A DNA stretch of 64,000 nucleotides, from contig NZ_SMYO01000014.1 of the NCBI RefSeq assembly GCF_004358205.1, positions 43,329 to 107,328 of the forward strand. The letters run 5' to 3'. Below are positions 8,205 through 16,575 of this stretch, piece by piece. The translations under genes were made by a program, and so were the position numbers. The notes beneath the pieces were generated by a model, which saw only the letters and a program-made list of their open reading frames with translations, searched no databases and was not told the DNA's origin. The stretch is from Bacillus salipaludis. Its GTDB lineage: Bacteria; Bacillota; Bacilli; Bacillales_B; DSM-18226. Each line of letters begins with the position of its first letter. Position 1 is the first letter of the stretch.

Positions 8205-10379
8205 ATGAATAAGCTTGGCAGTTTCATTTATCGACACCGAAAGCTTGTCCTTTTCACCTGGTTTTTTGCCATTATTGTATTAGGCTTTTTCGCAACGAAA
8301 TTGCCATCCGTATTAAGTGGCAATGGTTTTGAATATAACGGGGAATACAACAAAACTAGAGAGATTCTTGAAAGAGATTTTGGACAGCCTAAATCCTCGA
8401 TTATCCTTGTGTTTCAACGCGAGAAATCGATTAGTGACCAAGACTGGAAATCATTTATAAAGGAAACATTCATAAACCTAAAAAACTTTGATGGGGCAAA
8501 AGAAATCATCTCCCCCTATGAACAAGAAGGAATGGTAAAAGAAAATTATGCTTACGGGCTGATCACCTTTCAAAAAAAAGCCGAAGCTCTTGGAAAAGAA
8601 ATTGTCCAATTAAAGCAAAAACTAAAAAATCGAAAGGGTCTAAAGGTAACCATTACGGGTGAACCCGTTATTGTGAAAGATTTGAATACTGCAAGCCAAG
8701 AGGACCTTGCTAAGGCAGAAATGATCGGACTTCCCATCACTTTACTTGTCTTGATCCTTGCTTTCGGTGGATTGGTTGCTGCTGCTACACCGCTCATTAT
8801 AGGTGTTGTGTCCATTTTAATAACGATGGGGACGGTTTTTTTCTTTAGCTACGGAGCAGATTTGACCATTTTCATTTTAAATATTATTCCAATGATTGGA
8901 CTCGCCTTAAGTATTGATTTTGCATTACTTTTTATCAATCGCTATAAAGAGGAGCTGCAGCGGAATTCCGTACCGGAGGCCGTTAAAATCACTGTTGCAA
9001 CCGCCGGCCGTTCGATCATTTTTTCAGGACTTTGTGTGTTTATTGGTTTGTCAGGACTTTGGTTCATTCAAATCGATATCTTTCAAAATGTGGCTCTCGG
9101 TGGAATGACGGTTGTGTTTATTTCTGTATTTTGTGCGTTAACCTTTCTTCCTGCCCTCCTATCTGTCATTGGGAATGGAATTAATAAATTTAGCCTTATA
9201 AAGATTGCGGAAAATCAAACAAGCATTTGGCATCGGTTTGCGAAGTTTGTCATGAATCATCCTATTTTTTTAACCATAGTAGCCCTTGCGATTTTGCTGG
9301 TTGGTCTAATTCCAGTAAGACAAATGGTTCTAACCATTCCTGGCACAGATTCCCTGCCGTCAAACTATCCTTCGAGAATGGCGTATGAAGTGTTTCGCGA
9401 CCATTTTATCCCGAAGAACAAGCGGGAGGAGAAAAAAGTAACGGTAGTCCTTGAATCGAAGAATGATTTTCTAAATAAAGAAAACTTAATCATGGCAGAA
9501 AAAGTCGTTAATAAAATACAAAAGGACTCATTAGTCCATACAATCAATTCTCCTTTTTCCATTACGGGAATGAAACATGCTGAACAGTTAGATCAATTTT
9601 TGAAATACGGACCAAAACAAAAGGTTATACCAGTAAAGGATTATTATTTAAGCGGAAATAAAATGCGTCTGGAAGTTTTTTTAAACACCGGTGAGCATTC
9701 CGCAAAAGCCAGGGAATGGGTTGATTCTTGGTCTAAACGGGATTTAGGAATCAAGGCTTCCTTTGGAGGCACGATAAAATTTGAGCAAGAAATATTTGAT
9801 GAAATTTTCATAAAGGCTCCCTACGGCTTATTGTTAATTTTTTCATCCACCTTTTTGATTCTAATGGCAGCCTTTCGCTCGATTCTTATCCCTTTAAAGG
9901 CTATTTTGATGAATGTTTTAAGCTTGGGATGTACATTCGGCATTGTGGTTTGGATATTCCAACAGGGACATTTCGGATTAAAACCGGTGGATATTGCTTT
10001 AATTTTACCTGTATTCGTTTTTACGCTCGTATTTGGTTTATCCATGGATTATGAGGTATTTTTGATTTCAAGGATTCAGGAGTTTTATTTAAAAACAGGC
10101 GATAACAGCGTGGCAACCATAGCCGGGTTAACGTATACGAGTAAAATTATTACTTCTGCCGCTGCTATTATGATTGTTGTAACCGGTGCATTTGCCTTTA
10201 CAGGTGTTATGCCGATCAAACAATTGGGTGTCGGGATTGCAATTGCGATTTTTATTGATGCTACCATAGTGAGAATGGTCCTTGTACCGGCTTTAATGAA
10301 GCTGCTTGGTGATTGGAACTGGTGGTTTTTTGGGTATAAAAATAAACAGCTTCGTAAAAATCAAAAAAGGCCAGCCTGA
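8205..10379 (+). CDS. MMPL-family transporter (YdfJ-like)
   Basis: 724 residues from ATG 8205, chosen because AAAGGGGG (8188-8195) is 9 bases upstream. The longer frame from 8148 has no ribosome site. The protein has the doubled MMPL/RND plan: TM1 near the start, an outer loop, then a five-TM block with SIDFALLFINRYKEEL, repeated in the C-terminal half with GLSMDYEVFLISRIQE, which carries the proton-relay Asp. Bacillus subtilis YdfJ has, as I recall, the same length. It probably exports a hydrophobic compound or lipid. Substrate unknown. Single gene ending in a terminator. Confidence 0.88.
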   Translation: MNKLGSFIYRHRKLVLFTWFFAIIVLGFFATKLPSVLSGNGFEYNGEYNKTREILERDFGQPKSSIILVFQREKSISDQDWKSFIKETFINLKNFDGAKEIISPYEQEGMVKENYAYGLITFQKKAEALGKEIVQLKQKLKNRKGLKVTITGEPVIVKDLNTASQEDLAKAEMIGLPITLLVLILAFGGLVAAATPLIIGVVSILITMGTVFFFSYGADLTIFILNIIPMIGLALSIDFALLFINRYKEELQRNSVPEAVKITVATAGRSIIFSGLCVFIGLSGLWFIQIDIFQNVALGGMTVVFISVFCALTFLPALLSVIGNGINKFSLIKIAENQTSIWHRFAKFVMNHPIFLTIVALAILLVGLIPVRQMVLTIPGTDSLPSNYPSRMAYEVFRDHFIPKNKREEKKVTVVLESKNDFLNKENLIMAEKVVNKIQKDSLVHTINSPFSITGMKHAEQLDQFLKYGPKQKVIPVKDYYLSGNKMRLEVFLNTGEHSAKAREWVDSWSKRDLGIKASFGGTIKFEQEIFDEIFIKAPYGLLLIFSSTFLILMAAFRSILIPLKAILMNVLSLGCTFGIVVWIFQQGHFGLKPVDIALILPVFVFTLVFGLSMDYEVFLISRIQEFYLKTGDNSVATIAGLTYTSKIITSAAAIMIVVTGAFAFTGVMPIKQLGVGIAIAIFIDATIVRMVLVPALMKLLGDWNWWFFGYKNKQLRKNQKRPA

Positions 10380-10400
10380 AAATCGGCTGGCTCTGTTTTA
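10366..10400 (+). terminator. Terminator between convergent MMPL and cupin genes
   Basis: GGCCAGCC and GGCTGGCT form a stem around the MMPL stop codon, followed by CTGTTTTATT. The flanking A run on the left lets it act for the cupin gene on the other strand too. Confidence 0.75.
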
Positions 10401-10742
10401 TTAAATATTTTTCGCGTATTGATCACTTGGAAATTTGCTTAAGACTACATGTAGGCTGACAGTTTCATTCCCATTATTTTCAAAGGACATTTCTTCATCA
10501 CTGCTTACATGGATAAGATCTGCTTTGGTAACATCCGTTTCCTCACCATCAATGACGAGCGTTCCAGCCCCTGTTATCACATATAAGTAAACCTCCGTTC
10601 CCGGATGCTTATGGACTGGAAGTTCCTGTCCAGGTAGAAAGTTTAAAACAAAGGCTGTCGTTTCTCCCTTTTTATAGATCACCCTTTTTGTAAATCTTTC
10701 TTCGCTATATTCCATAAAGGCTTCTACTGAATTCTTTTCCAC
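10401..10742 (-). CDS. Small cupin-domain protein
   Basis: 113 residues forming a single beta-barrel cupin. Motif 1 is seen as PVHKHPGTEVYLYVITGAG (His-x-His and Glu ligands) and motif 2 as the later strand pair ending SLHVVL. The start is GTG at 10742 behind a good GGAGG. No enzyme partner is next to it, so it may be a small metal-binding stress or sugar-binding protein. Specific function cannot be read from sequence. Confidence 0.8.
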   Translation of the reverse strand: MEKNSVEAFMEYSEERFTKRVIYKKGETTAFVLNFLPGQELPVHKHPGTEVYLYVITGAGTLVIDGEETDVTKADLIHVSSDEEMSFENNGNETVSLHVVLSKFPSDQYAKNI

Positions 10743-10842
10743 TATAATTACCTCCTTAATGTAACTAATTTCATTTTAATTGAAAACCATTTTCATTTAA
10801 GTGACTGAAATCACACCGTTTAATATGTTCAAATAAAAGAAA

Positions 10843-11087
10843 AGGCTTTGTTAAAGAACAATGTTGATTTTTAAACAAAGTTGATTGGAGCGGAAGGTGC
10901 GAGACTCCTCGAAAATGCTATCGCATTTTCTTCGTGCGTGGGCGGATTCAAGGATGTAATTCAATGTCCTGCGGGAGCAGCGGGACAGGTGAGACCCCAC
11001 AGGCGCTTAAGCGCCGAGGAGGCTCACCGCCCGCCCCGCGGAAAGCGAGCATCCTGAAGCGGAAATCAACAACCTCGTTTAACACAG
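10843..11087 (+). repeat. MITE-like GC-rich element, copy 2 (long form)
   Basis: Runs from GGCTTTGTTAAAGAACAATG to TTTAACACAG. It has the left box TTGATTGGAGCGGAAGG, the same insert as copy 1 (AATGCTATCGCATTTTCTTC, about 65 bases) that copy 3 lacks, a GC-rich hairpin (CAGGCGCTTAAGCGCCGAGG) and the right end GGAAATCAAC. A 65-residue open frame inside it is an artefact of the GC-rich sequence. The rest of the 10743-11101 gap shows nothing else. Confidence 0.85.
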
Positions 11088-11101
11088 AAAAAGAAAAAAA
11101 T

Positions 11102-11129
11102 AAAAAGGAGTTCAAAGAACCCCTTTTAT
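11102..11129 (-). terminator. Terminator overlapping the end of the gene at 11126
   Basis: On the minus strand AAAAGGGGTTC and GAACTCCTTTT pair across a 3-base loop and lead into TTTATTTTTTT. The stop codon of the small gene lies at the edge of the stem. Confidence 0.75.
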
Positions 11130-11446
11130 GACATATATGAAAGAACTACTTTTTGCGGAGGATATTTCGCATCTTGCGATTTACTCTTTAATCTTTCACA
11201 TGACGGCATTTCGAAGGAAAAATCCACCACCTTTGAAGGGATAACCCCTTCTGTTTTTAATTGATCAAATACCTTCTGCATTGCTTCTTCTGTTGAGAGC
11301 TTATCGTCAGAATCATTTACTTGAAAACATTCAACACAGGTCTCAATGATATTTTCATCAATTTTTTCTTGAGCAAATACTAGCTGGGCTCCCGTTATTG
11401 CTTCTACTTCGTTGTTTTCTAATTCAATGATGGTTGTTATATTCAT
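11126..11446 (-). CDS. Hypothetical small acidic protein
   Basis: 106 residues from ATG 11446, which is 8 bases after GGGAGG. The ATG at 11452 is too close. The sequence is acidic, has no TM segment or signal peptide, and carries a CVECFQVNDSDDKLSTEEAMQKVFDQL stretch where two Cys flank a helix-forming region. I do not recognise the family. The good ribosome site, own terminator and protein-like composition make it a real gene. Confidence 0.6.
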   Translation of the reverse strand: MNITTIIELENNEVEAITGAQLVFAQEKIDENIIETCVECFQVNDSDDKLSTEEAMQKVFDQLKTEGVIPSKVVDFSFEMPSCERLKSKSQDAKYPPQKVVLSYMS

Positions 11447-11639
11447 TTTCATTACCTCCCGCTTTGGATACCTCCATTATAGTTAAATATAACCGCGTAA
11501 AAGGGGAAAATCACATTTTTTCACTTTTTATTCATATGTTTATGACAATTTTCTGTCTAATTATATTTAACCATTAAAAACTCATACAACCTTCTTTTAA
11601 ACAAATACTAAAAATACTAAACTTTTGGAGGAGATTGTT

Positions 11640-12761
11640 TTGAGAAGTTCTAAAAGACTTATCCTGCTATTGCTGACTCTCATGCTTATTTGGCAATCCT
11701 CCCCTACACCATCCTTTGCTGTAGAGAGCGGGTCCAATACGAGTGAAATGGTTCAGTTACGGATTCTTGAGACGACAGATCTGCATGCCTCTCTAGTGAA
11801 TTATGATTATTACCAGACGAAAGTGGACAACCGAATCGGGCTTGTTAAAACGGCAACGCTAATCAAACAGGCTAGGAGAGAAGTGAAAAACTCCCTGTTG
11901 TTTGACAATGGCGACCATTTAAAGGGCAACCCTCTCGGTGAATATTTGGTACGTGTAAGAGGACTTCATAAGGGAAAAATCCATCCTGTATACCGTGCCT
12001 TTAATTATTTGCATTATGATGCAATTACCATCGGAAACCATGAATTTAATTACGGACTCCCCTTTATCAAAGACGCGTTAAAAGGACTGAAAATGCCCTA
12101 CGTGAATGCAAATGTGTACTCCGTAAAAAAGCAAAAACCTTTTTTTAAACCCTATGTCATTTTAAATAAGGAGGTTCTCGATGAAAAGGGAATACCTCAC
12201 GCAATTAAAATTGGCGTTATTGGCTTTATGCCAACTCAAATCATGAAATGGGATAAAACAAACCTTGAAGGAAAGGTGTTTGCCCAACCGATTGTGGATA
12301 CAGCCAAAGCATTTATTCCGAAGATGAAAGCAGAAGGAGCTGACCTCATTATTGCTCTTGCCCACACAGGGATAAGCAATGAACCCTATCATCCTGATAC
12401 CGAAAATGCTGTTTATTACCTTACGAAAATTCCCGGAATTGATGCCATCCTCGCTGGGCATTCGCACGGTATTTTCCCAGGACCTGCCTATTCTTTTATG
12501 CCCAATACAAATTTAGAAACGGGAAAAATCAATATGAAGCCGGTTGTGATGGCAGGCGCATTTGGAAGCAGGCTGGGGATGATCGATCTTAAGTTAAAAA
12601 AAATAGCGGGAAAATGGGTGGTTTTACAAAGCAGTTCCACTACAAGAGCGATTGCAGATGAAAATGGAGACTCACTTGTGAAAACGGATAAAACATTATT
12701 AAAACGAATTAAAAATGACCATCAAGAAACTGTTGAATTTATTAAAAAACTTGGCCTTTAG
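11640..12761 (+). CDS. Secreted metallophosphatase, 5'-nucleotidase/CpdB-type N-terminal domain only
   Basis: 373 residues from TTG 11640, 6 bases after GGAGGAG. The in-frame TTG at 11625 lies inside the ribosome site. A signal peptide is clear (SSKRLILLLLTLMLIW, then SFAVE). Calcineurin-like metallophosphatase motifs follow in order: ILETTDLHASL, LFDNGDHLKG, TIGNHEFNYG, ALAHTGIS and LAGHSHGIF, with the expected Asp, His and Asn metal ligands. It would hydrolyse extracellular 2',3'-cyclic or 5' nucleotides. Family members such as YfkN and CpdB carry a second, C-terminal substrate-binding domain. This protein stops after the first, so specificity may differ or activity be reduced. Confidence 0.8.
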   Translation: MRSSKRLILLLLTLMLIWQSSPTPSFAVESGSNTSEMVQLRILETTDLHASLVNYDYYQTKVDNRIGLVKTATLIKQARREVKNSLLFDNGDHLKGNPLGEYLVRVRGLHKGKIHPVYRAFNYLHYDAITIGNHEFNYGLPFIKDALKGLKMPYVNANVYSVKKQKPFFKPYVILNKEVLDEKGIPHAIKIGVIGFMPTQIMKWDKTNLEGKVFAQPIVDTAKAFIPKMKAEGADLIIALAHTGISNEPYHPDTENAVYYLTKIPGIDAILAGHSHGIFPGPAYSFMPNTNLETGKINMKPVVMAGAFGSRLGMIDLKLKKIAGKWVVLQSSSTTRAIADENGDSLVKTDKTLLKRIKNDHQETVEFIKKLGL

Positions 12762-12776
12762 CCGGCCAAGTTTTGA
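12747..12776 (+). terminator. Terminator after the metallophosphatase gene
   Basis: CTTGGCC and GGCCAAG form a stem enclosing the stop codon, followed by TTTT. Confidence 0.8.
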
Positions 12777-12852
12777 TAATTGAAAATAATTCTCTTTACA
12801 GCCTATTCCCCGCTCTACTATAATAAAAAAGTAAATAAATAAGCTTGTTTTT

Positions 12853-12890
12853 TGGGGGAGTCTGTCAACACAGGCTCCTTTTTGCTTTTT
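12853..12890 (+). terminator. Terminator-like hairpin in the leader of the SLC13 permease
   Basis: GGAGTCTGT pairs with ACAGGCTCC (one G-U pair) over a 4-base loop and is followed by TTTTTGC. It lies about 30 bases upstream of the permease start and well after the previous gene's own terminator, so it would end transcripts that start in the 12777-12850 leader. Suggests attenuation. No named riboswitch fold is evident in the short leader. Confidence 0.6.
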
Positions 12891-12921
12891 TTAGGAAATA
12901 CATACGGAAAGAGGGGAAAAA

Positions 12922-14202
12922 ATGTCAACACAAGCAATCATTGCGATAGGTGTATTTTTAATTACATACGCATTTATCGTTACAGAAAAAATCCATCGAA
13001 CCATTATTGCTATGGCCGGTGGAATCATGATGGTACTACTTGGAATTGTAAATCAAGAAAAAGCCCTACATCATATTGATTTTAATACACTTGGTTTACT
13101 GACAGGGATGATGATTATTGTCGCCATCACATCCGAGACGGGCCTATTTAATTATATTGCCATCTTCGCAGCAAAAAAGGTCAAGGGAGATCCCATCAAA
13201 CTTCTCGTAGCTTTAGGAATCATTACGGCACTTGGTTCAGCTTTTTTGGATAATGTCACTACGGTGCTGTTAATGGTTCCAGTCACTTTCAGTATTACAA
13301 GACAATTAAAGGTAAATCCCATTCCCTATTTAATTACTGAAATTATTGCATCCAATGTAGGCGGAACATCTACACTGATTGGGGACCCTCCGAATATTAT
13401 GATTGGCAGTGCCGTAAAGGAACTTACCTTTATGGAATTCATCTACAATCTAACGGCTATTTCCTTTTTTATTTTGATTGTCAACGTGGTGATTCTTGCT
13501 TTTATATATCGAAAGCAGCTGAAGACTACTCCGGAATTAAAAGCGAATTTAATGGATTTGGATGAAAAACAAGAAATTACCGATAAAAAGCTATTGGTAA
13601 AATCTCTTATTGCCCTTGCCTTTACCATTTTAGGCTTCTTTTTGCACCAGTTATTCCATTTGGAATCAGCATCCGTTGCCTTAGCGGGAGCTTTCCTTTT
13701 GCTATTATTAACCGGGGAAAGACATTTGGAAAAAGCATTTTTTAAGGTTGAGTGGTTGACTATTTTTTTCTTTATCGGGCTGTTCGTCCTTGTTTCAGGA
13801 TTAATTGAAACAGGAGTTATTTCCCTTTTAGCCGATTACTCCGTACATCTTACCGGCGGTAATGTGGCTTCATCCTCTATTTTAATTTTATGGGTCAGCG
13901 CAATTGCATCGGCTTTTATTGACAATATTCCTTTTGTGGCAACCATGATTCCGATGATTAAAGACATGGGGTCGCTTGGAATTGATAATCTGGAACCACT
14001 TTGGTGGAGCCTGTCACTTGGAGCCTGTCTTGGAGGTAACGGAACTCTAATTGGCGCTAGCGCTAACGTGATTGTTGCAGGATTGGCTGCAAAAGAAGGG
14101 CATCATATTTCCTTTGGAAAATTTCTATTGATTGCTTTTCCACTAATGATTCTCTCCATTATCATTTGTACCGTTTACATTTATTTACGATATTTAGTAT
14201 AA
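12922..14202 (+). CDS. SLC13/ArsB-NhaD-type ion transporter
   Basis: 426 residues, about 11-12 TM helices in two repeats. Conserved hairpin signatures are NVTTVLLMVPV with TLIGDPPNIMIG in the first half and DNIPFVATMIPMI with GGNGTLIGASANVIVAG in the second, which mark the ArsB/P-protein branch of the ion transporter superfamily. Substrates in this branch include arsenite, sodium or organic anions, and no ars gene is nearby, so I leave the substrate open. ATG 12922 follows a GGAAAGAGGGG ribosome site. It forms an operon with the small gene 13 bases downstream and has a terminator-like hairpin in its leader. Confidence 0.85.
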   Translation: MSTQAIIAIGVFLITYAFIVTEKIHRTIIAMAGGIMMVLLGIVNQEKALHHIDFNTLGLLTGMMIIVAITSETGLFNYIAIFAAKKVKGDPIKLLVALGIITALGSAFLDNVTTVLLMVPVTFSITRQLKVNPIPYLITEIIASNVGGTSTLIGDPPNIMIGSAVKELTFMEFIYNLTAISFFILIVNVVILAFIYRKQLKTTPELKANLMDLDEKQEITDKKLLVKSLIALAFTILGFFLHQLFHLESASVALAGAFLLLLLTGERHLEKAFFKVEWLTIFFFIGLFVLVSGLIETGVISLLADYSVHLTGGNVASSSILILWVSAIASAFIDNIPFVATMIPMIKDMGSLGIDNLEPLWWSLSLGACLGGNGTLIGASANVIVAGLAAKEGHHISFGKFLLIAFPLMILSIIICTVYIYLRYLV

Positions 14203-14215
14203 GGAGCTAAAAAAG

Positions 14216-14494
14216 ATGAAAATAATTTATTCGTATGATGAAAAGCTTCTGGACTTAAATGAGACAGCAAATGACGATGACATTGAATTTAATATCAACA
14301 GCTTAGGTATGGATATAAAACAACAAGTATATAAAATTCGAGAAATTTTTAATGAAAATAAGGTCTTAACAGATATTCTTGTATACGCTCACACAAACCA
14401 AAGATATCAAATTATTGTTAGAAAAGATTTTTATAATGACTTTATCATTGAACTTTTTAGACAACAATTAGTTACGGAAGTAAAATGGGCATAA
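14216..14494 (+). CDS. Hypothetical 92-residue protein in an operon with the permease
   Basis: An acidic small cytosolic protein with no TM segment. It starts 13 bases after the permease stop behind AAGGAGC and ends before a shared terminator, so the two are cotranscribed. Predicted secondary structure from the pattern (strand-rich ILVYAHTNQRYQIIVRKDFYNDFII) suggests a small alpha/beta fold. I do not recognise the family. A regulatory or accessory role for the permease is only an inference from position. Confidence 0.65.
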   Translation: MKIIYSYDEKLLDLNETANDDDIEFNINSLGMDIKQQVYKIREIFNENKVLTDILVYAHTNQRYQIIVRKDFYNDFIIELFRQQLVTEVKWA

Positions 14495-14500
14495 ATAAAT

Positions 14501-14528
14501 AAGGCTGCCATTACTGGCAGCCCTTTTT
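14501..14528 (+). terminator. Terminator after the permease operon
   Basis: GGCTGCCA pairs with TGGCAGCC over a 4-base loop, followed by CTTTTTCTTT. The gluconokinase remnant ends just beyond it on the other strand. Confidence 0.9.
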
Positions 14529-14530
14529 CT

Positions 14531-14946
14531 TTATTCAGCCCACTTTTTTCGAAAATTGGAGATGTTTTCATATTCTTCTTTAAAGAGTCTAGATAATCGA
14601 ATATAGATGGGGATAATCTCTTGATACACTCTCACGTTTTCTTCAATTGGTTTATGGTGGTTGGTAGCTCCAACCATTTCAGCGACTACATTTAAGGAAT
14701 CAATCTCCCCTAAACTGTACAAGCCGAGGATGGCTGCACCAAGACAGGAGCTTTCAAAGCTTTCCGGAATATTTACCTCTTGATTGAAAATATCCGCCAT
14801 CATTTGCCGCCAAAGTTCAGACCTAGCAAACCCTCCAGTTGCCTGAATACTTCTAGGCTCACCAATCACCCAAATCGGAGCCCGCTCTCCCGTCATATAA
14901 GGATGAAAAATCAAACCGTCAGAGTCGGGATTTACATTCTCCGCAA
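14531..14946 (-). pseudogene. Gluconokinase (FGGY kinase) C-terminal remnant
   Basis: The frame reads the end of a gluconate kinase: NPDSDGLIFHPYMTGERAPIW, then GEPRSIQATGGFARSELWRQMM and PESFESSCLGAAILGLYSLG. Between ERAPIW and GEPRSIQATGG about 40-50 residues that normally carry another helix pair are missing. Upstream the frame hits a stop (near 14947), and the N-terminal two thirds of the roughly 510-residue enzyme are absent. There is no start codon with a ribosome site. A dead fragment left by at least two deletions. No gnt genes remain nearby. Confidence 0.85.
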
Positions 14947-15043
14947 TTTATAATTTTTCCAAATAATAAATGTTTAAAAAAATCCACTTTCATGAATTAA
15001 ACCTACAGATAGGTATACTATAAAAATATAAGGAGGGGTTAAG

Positions 15044-15169
15044 TTGGAAACACATAAAAAACAAGATAAAACTTTAACCTATGAATCAGATGGGAAAATG
15101 GGAAATCGCAAGAAAGAAAGTACCAATAAAAAACGAGATTTTTTTAACACAACACAAAATAGTGAGTGA
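15044..15169 (+). CDS. Small hydrophilic 41-residue protein
   Basis: TTG at 15044 follows AAGGAGGGG by a few bases and opens 41 codons to TGA at 15169, with a strong terminator right after. The peptide is very rich in Lys, Asn, Thr and Asp/Glu, lacks Cys and Trp, and would be unfolded and positively charged. Such peptides are common among spore or stress peptides of Bacillaceae, but I recognise no family. Support is the ribosome site, the upstream TATACTATAAAAATATA promoter-like stretch (from about 15013) and the terminator. Confidence 0.55.
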   Translation: METHKKQDKTLTYESDGKMGNRKKESTNKKRDFFNTTQNSE

Positions 15170-15170
15170 C

Positions 15171-15208
15171 GAAAAAGCTTCCCAAAAATAATGGGAAGCT
15201 TTTTCATT
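15171..15208 (+). terminator. Terminator after the 41-residue gene
   Basis: AAAAAGCTTCCCA pairs with TGGGAAGCTTTTT over a 7-base loop, a near-perfect 13-bp stem. Confidence 0.9.
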
Positions 15209-15320
15209 TACATTTTTCAACAAAAATTTAACATTTCGTTAATCCATAGTATAATTGATAAGATGTAAATTTTTACTTTATCATTATATTAGAAACGTTT
15301 TATTACAGGAGAACCATAAA

Positions 15321-16436
15321 ATGTTAAAAGATTTTGTTTCAAATGCAGCAATTTTAATTGCTTCCTTTTCTATTATGGGACAATTATTCAAAGATAAACC
15401 ATTACACCTTTCCTCTCCCCTATCGGTCAAATTTTACTGGGGATTAAGTTTTGGAATCCTTGGAAATATCTTAATGATCTACAGCATCCATATAAATGTA
15501 ACAACCATTGCTGACTTACGGCATTTGGCAATTGTAACAGCCGGGGCCTTTGGGGGTTTTATCCCTGCAATGGTCGCATCCATTCTAATCGGATTGGGAA
15601 GGATTTTATTCTTTGGATTTAATAATACTTCCATCCTGGCATCCTCCGGAGTCATCCTAACAGGGCTAATTTGCGGAGGGATTTCGAAGTTTAGATATAA
15701 ACCTATCATAAAAGCCTTCCTCATGAATCTTATGGGCTTAATCATAATCTCAATCATTCTCTTTATTACTATTCAAGATCGCGTTGTACTAACAAATATA
15801 TTGGCGTACCATTACGTTATTTCGTTAATTGGCGGTATTTTTTCCTATCATTTAGTAGTCTTTATCACTAAATCAAATGAGGCCGAGCAACATCTTAAAG
15901 AGGCCAATAGCCTATTGAACCAACTTTCCTATATTGATGGCCTTACAGGTATTTCCAATCGAAGATATTTTGATCAAACCCTTGAAAAGGAGTGGGCAAA
16001 TTTATCTTCCACAAACTCTCCGCTAACCTTGCTAATGTTCGATATAGATTATTTTAAAAAATACAATGATACGTACGGCCATCTAGAAGGAGACCGCTGT
16101 CTTCAATCCATAGCCGATGCGATAAAGAACTTAATTTATATGAACACTTCCTACACCTTTTGCCGTTATGGAGGAGAAGAGTTTGCCCTTGTTTTACCCT
16201 TCGCAGAGCAGAATGAAGGAATTCAAATGGCAGAAAAAATTCAAAAAGCAATTCAATCGCTTAAAATTCCTCATATTAGCTCAAAAATATCGGATATTGT
16301 TACATTAAGTATTGGGACTGCTACAATGTTTCCTAAAACTTCCTTAGACAGGGAGAAAATCATCCAATTGGCCGATCAATCTCTCTACTTATCAAAAACT
16401 AATGGAAGAAATAGAATTTCATCTGTTCAATCATAA
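15321..16436 (+). CDS. Membrane-bound diguanylate cyclase, 5TM-LYT sensor plus GGDEF
   Basis: 371 residues from ATG 15321, 8 bases after CAGGAG. The longer frame from 15255 lacks a ribosome site. Residues 1-180 form five to six TM helices of the 5TM-5TMR_LYT type (LAIVTAGAFGGFIPAMVAS, ASILIGLGRILFFGF). A short coiled linker leads to a GGDEF domain starting at YIDGLTGISNRRYFD and carrying the active-site loop RYGGEEFAL. It would make cyclic di-GMP from two GTP at the membrane. No clear RxxD inhibitory site is seen before the loop. Same plan as Bacillus subtilis DgcK. Ends in a terminator ahead of the kinase gene. Confidence 0.9.
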   Translation: MLKDFVSNAAILIASFSIMGQLFKDKPLHLSSPLSVKFYWGLSFGILGNILMIYSIHINVTTIADLRHLAIVTAGAFGGFIPAMVASILIGLGRILFFGFNNTSILASSGVILTGLICGGISKFRYKPIIKAFLMNLMGLIIISIILFITIQDRVVLTNILAYHYVISLIGGIFSYHLVVFITKSNEAEQHLKEANSLLNQLSYIDGLTGISNRRYFDQTLEKEWANLSSTNSPLTLLMFDIDYFKKYNDTYGHLEGDRCLQSIADAIKNLIYMNTSYTFCRYGGEEFALVLPFAEQNEGIQMAEKIQKAIQSLKIPHISSKISDIVTLSIGTATMFPKTSLDREKIIQLADQSLYLSKTNGRNRISSVQS

Positions 16437-16443
16437 AAAGCCT

Positions 16444-16471
16444 GGAAGGCTGGTTCACCAGCCTTTTTTCA
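16444..16471 (+). terminator. Terminator after the diguanylate cyclase gene
   Basis: AAGGCTGG pairs with CCAGCCTT across TTCA, followed by a T run. It separates the cyclase from the kinase gene that starts about 100 bases on. Confidence 0.85.
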
Positions 16472-16575
16472 CGGGGTAAAATCACAAAATTTAGAAAATT
16501 TTGCATGAATTTGTTGAATCTTTGGGAAATAACCTGTAAAATTTTCCTATCAGCTATTTTTGGACGGTGAAATGA

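Noticed and set aside
10934..11131. Open frame within the GC-rich element (and the similar ones at 7060-7269 and 46553-46808)
   Set aside because: The same peptide-like string appears in each repeat copy because the DNA repeats. No ribosome site.
12777..12921. Known riboswitch in the permease leader
   Set aside because: The leader is short and shows none of the conserved cores I know (for example those for manganese, SAM, lysine or cyclic di-AMP), only a terminator hairpin.
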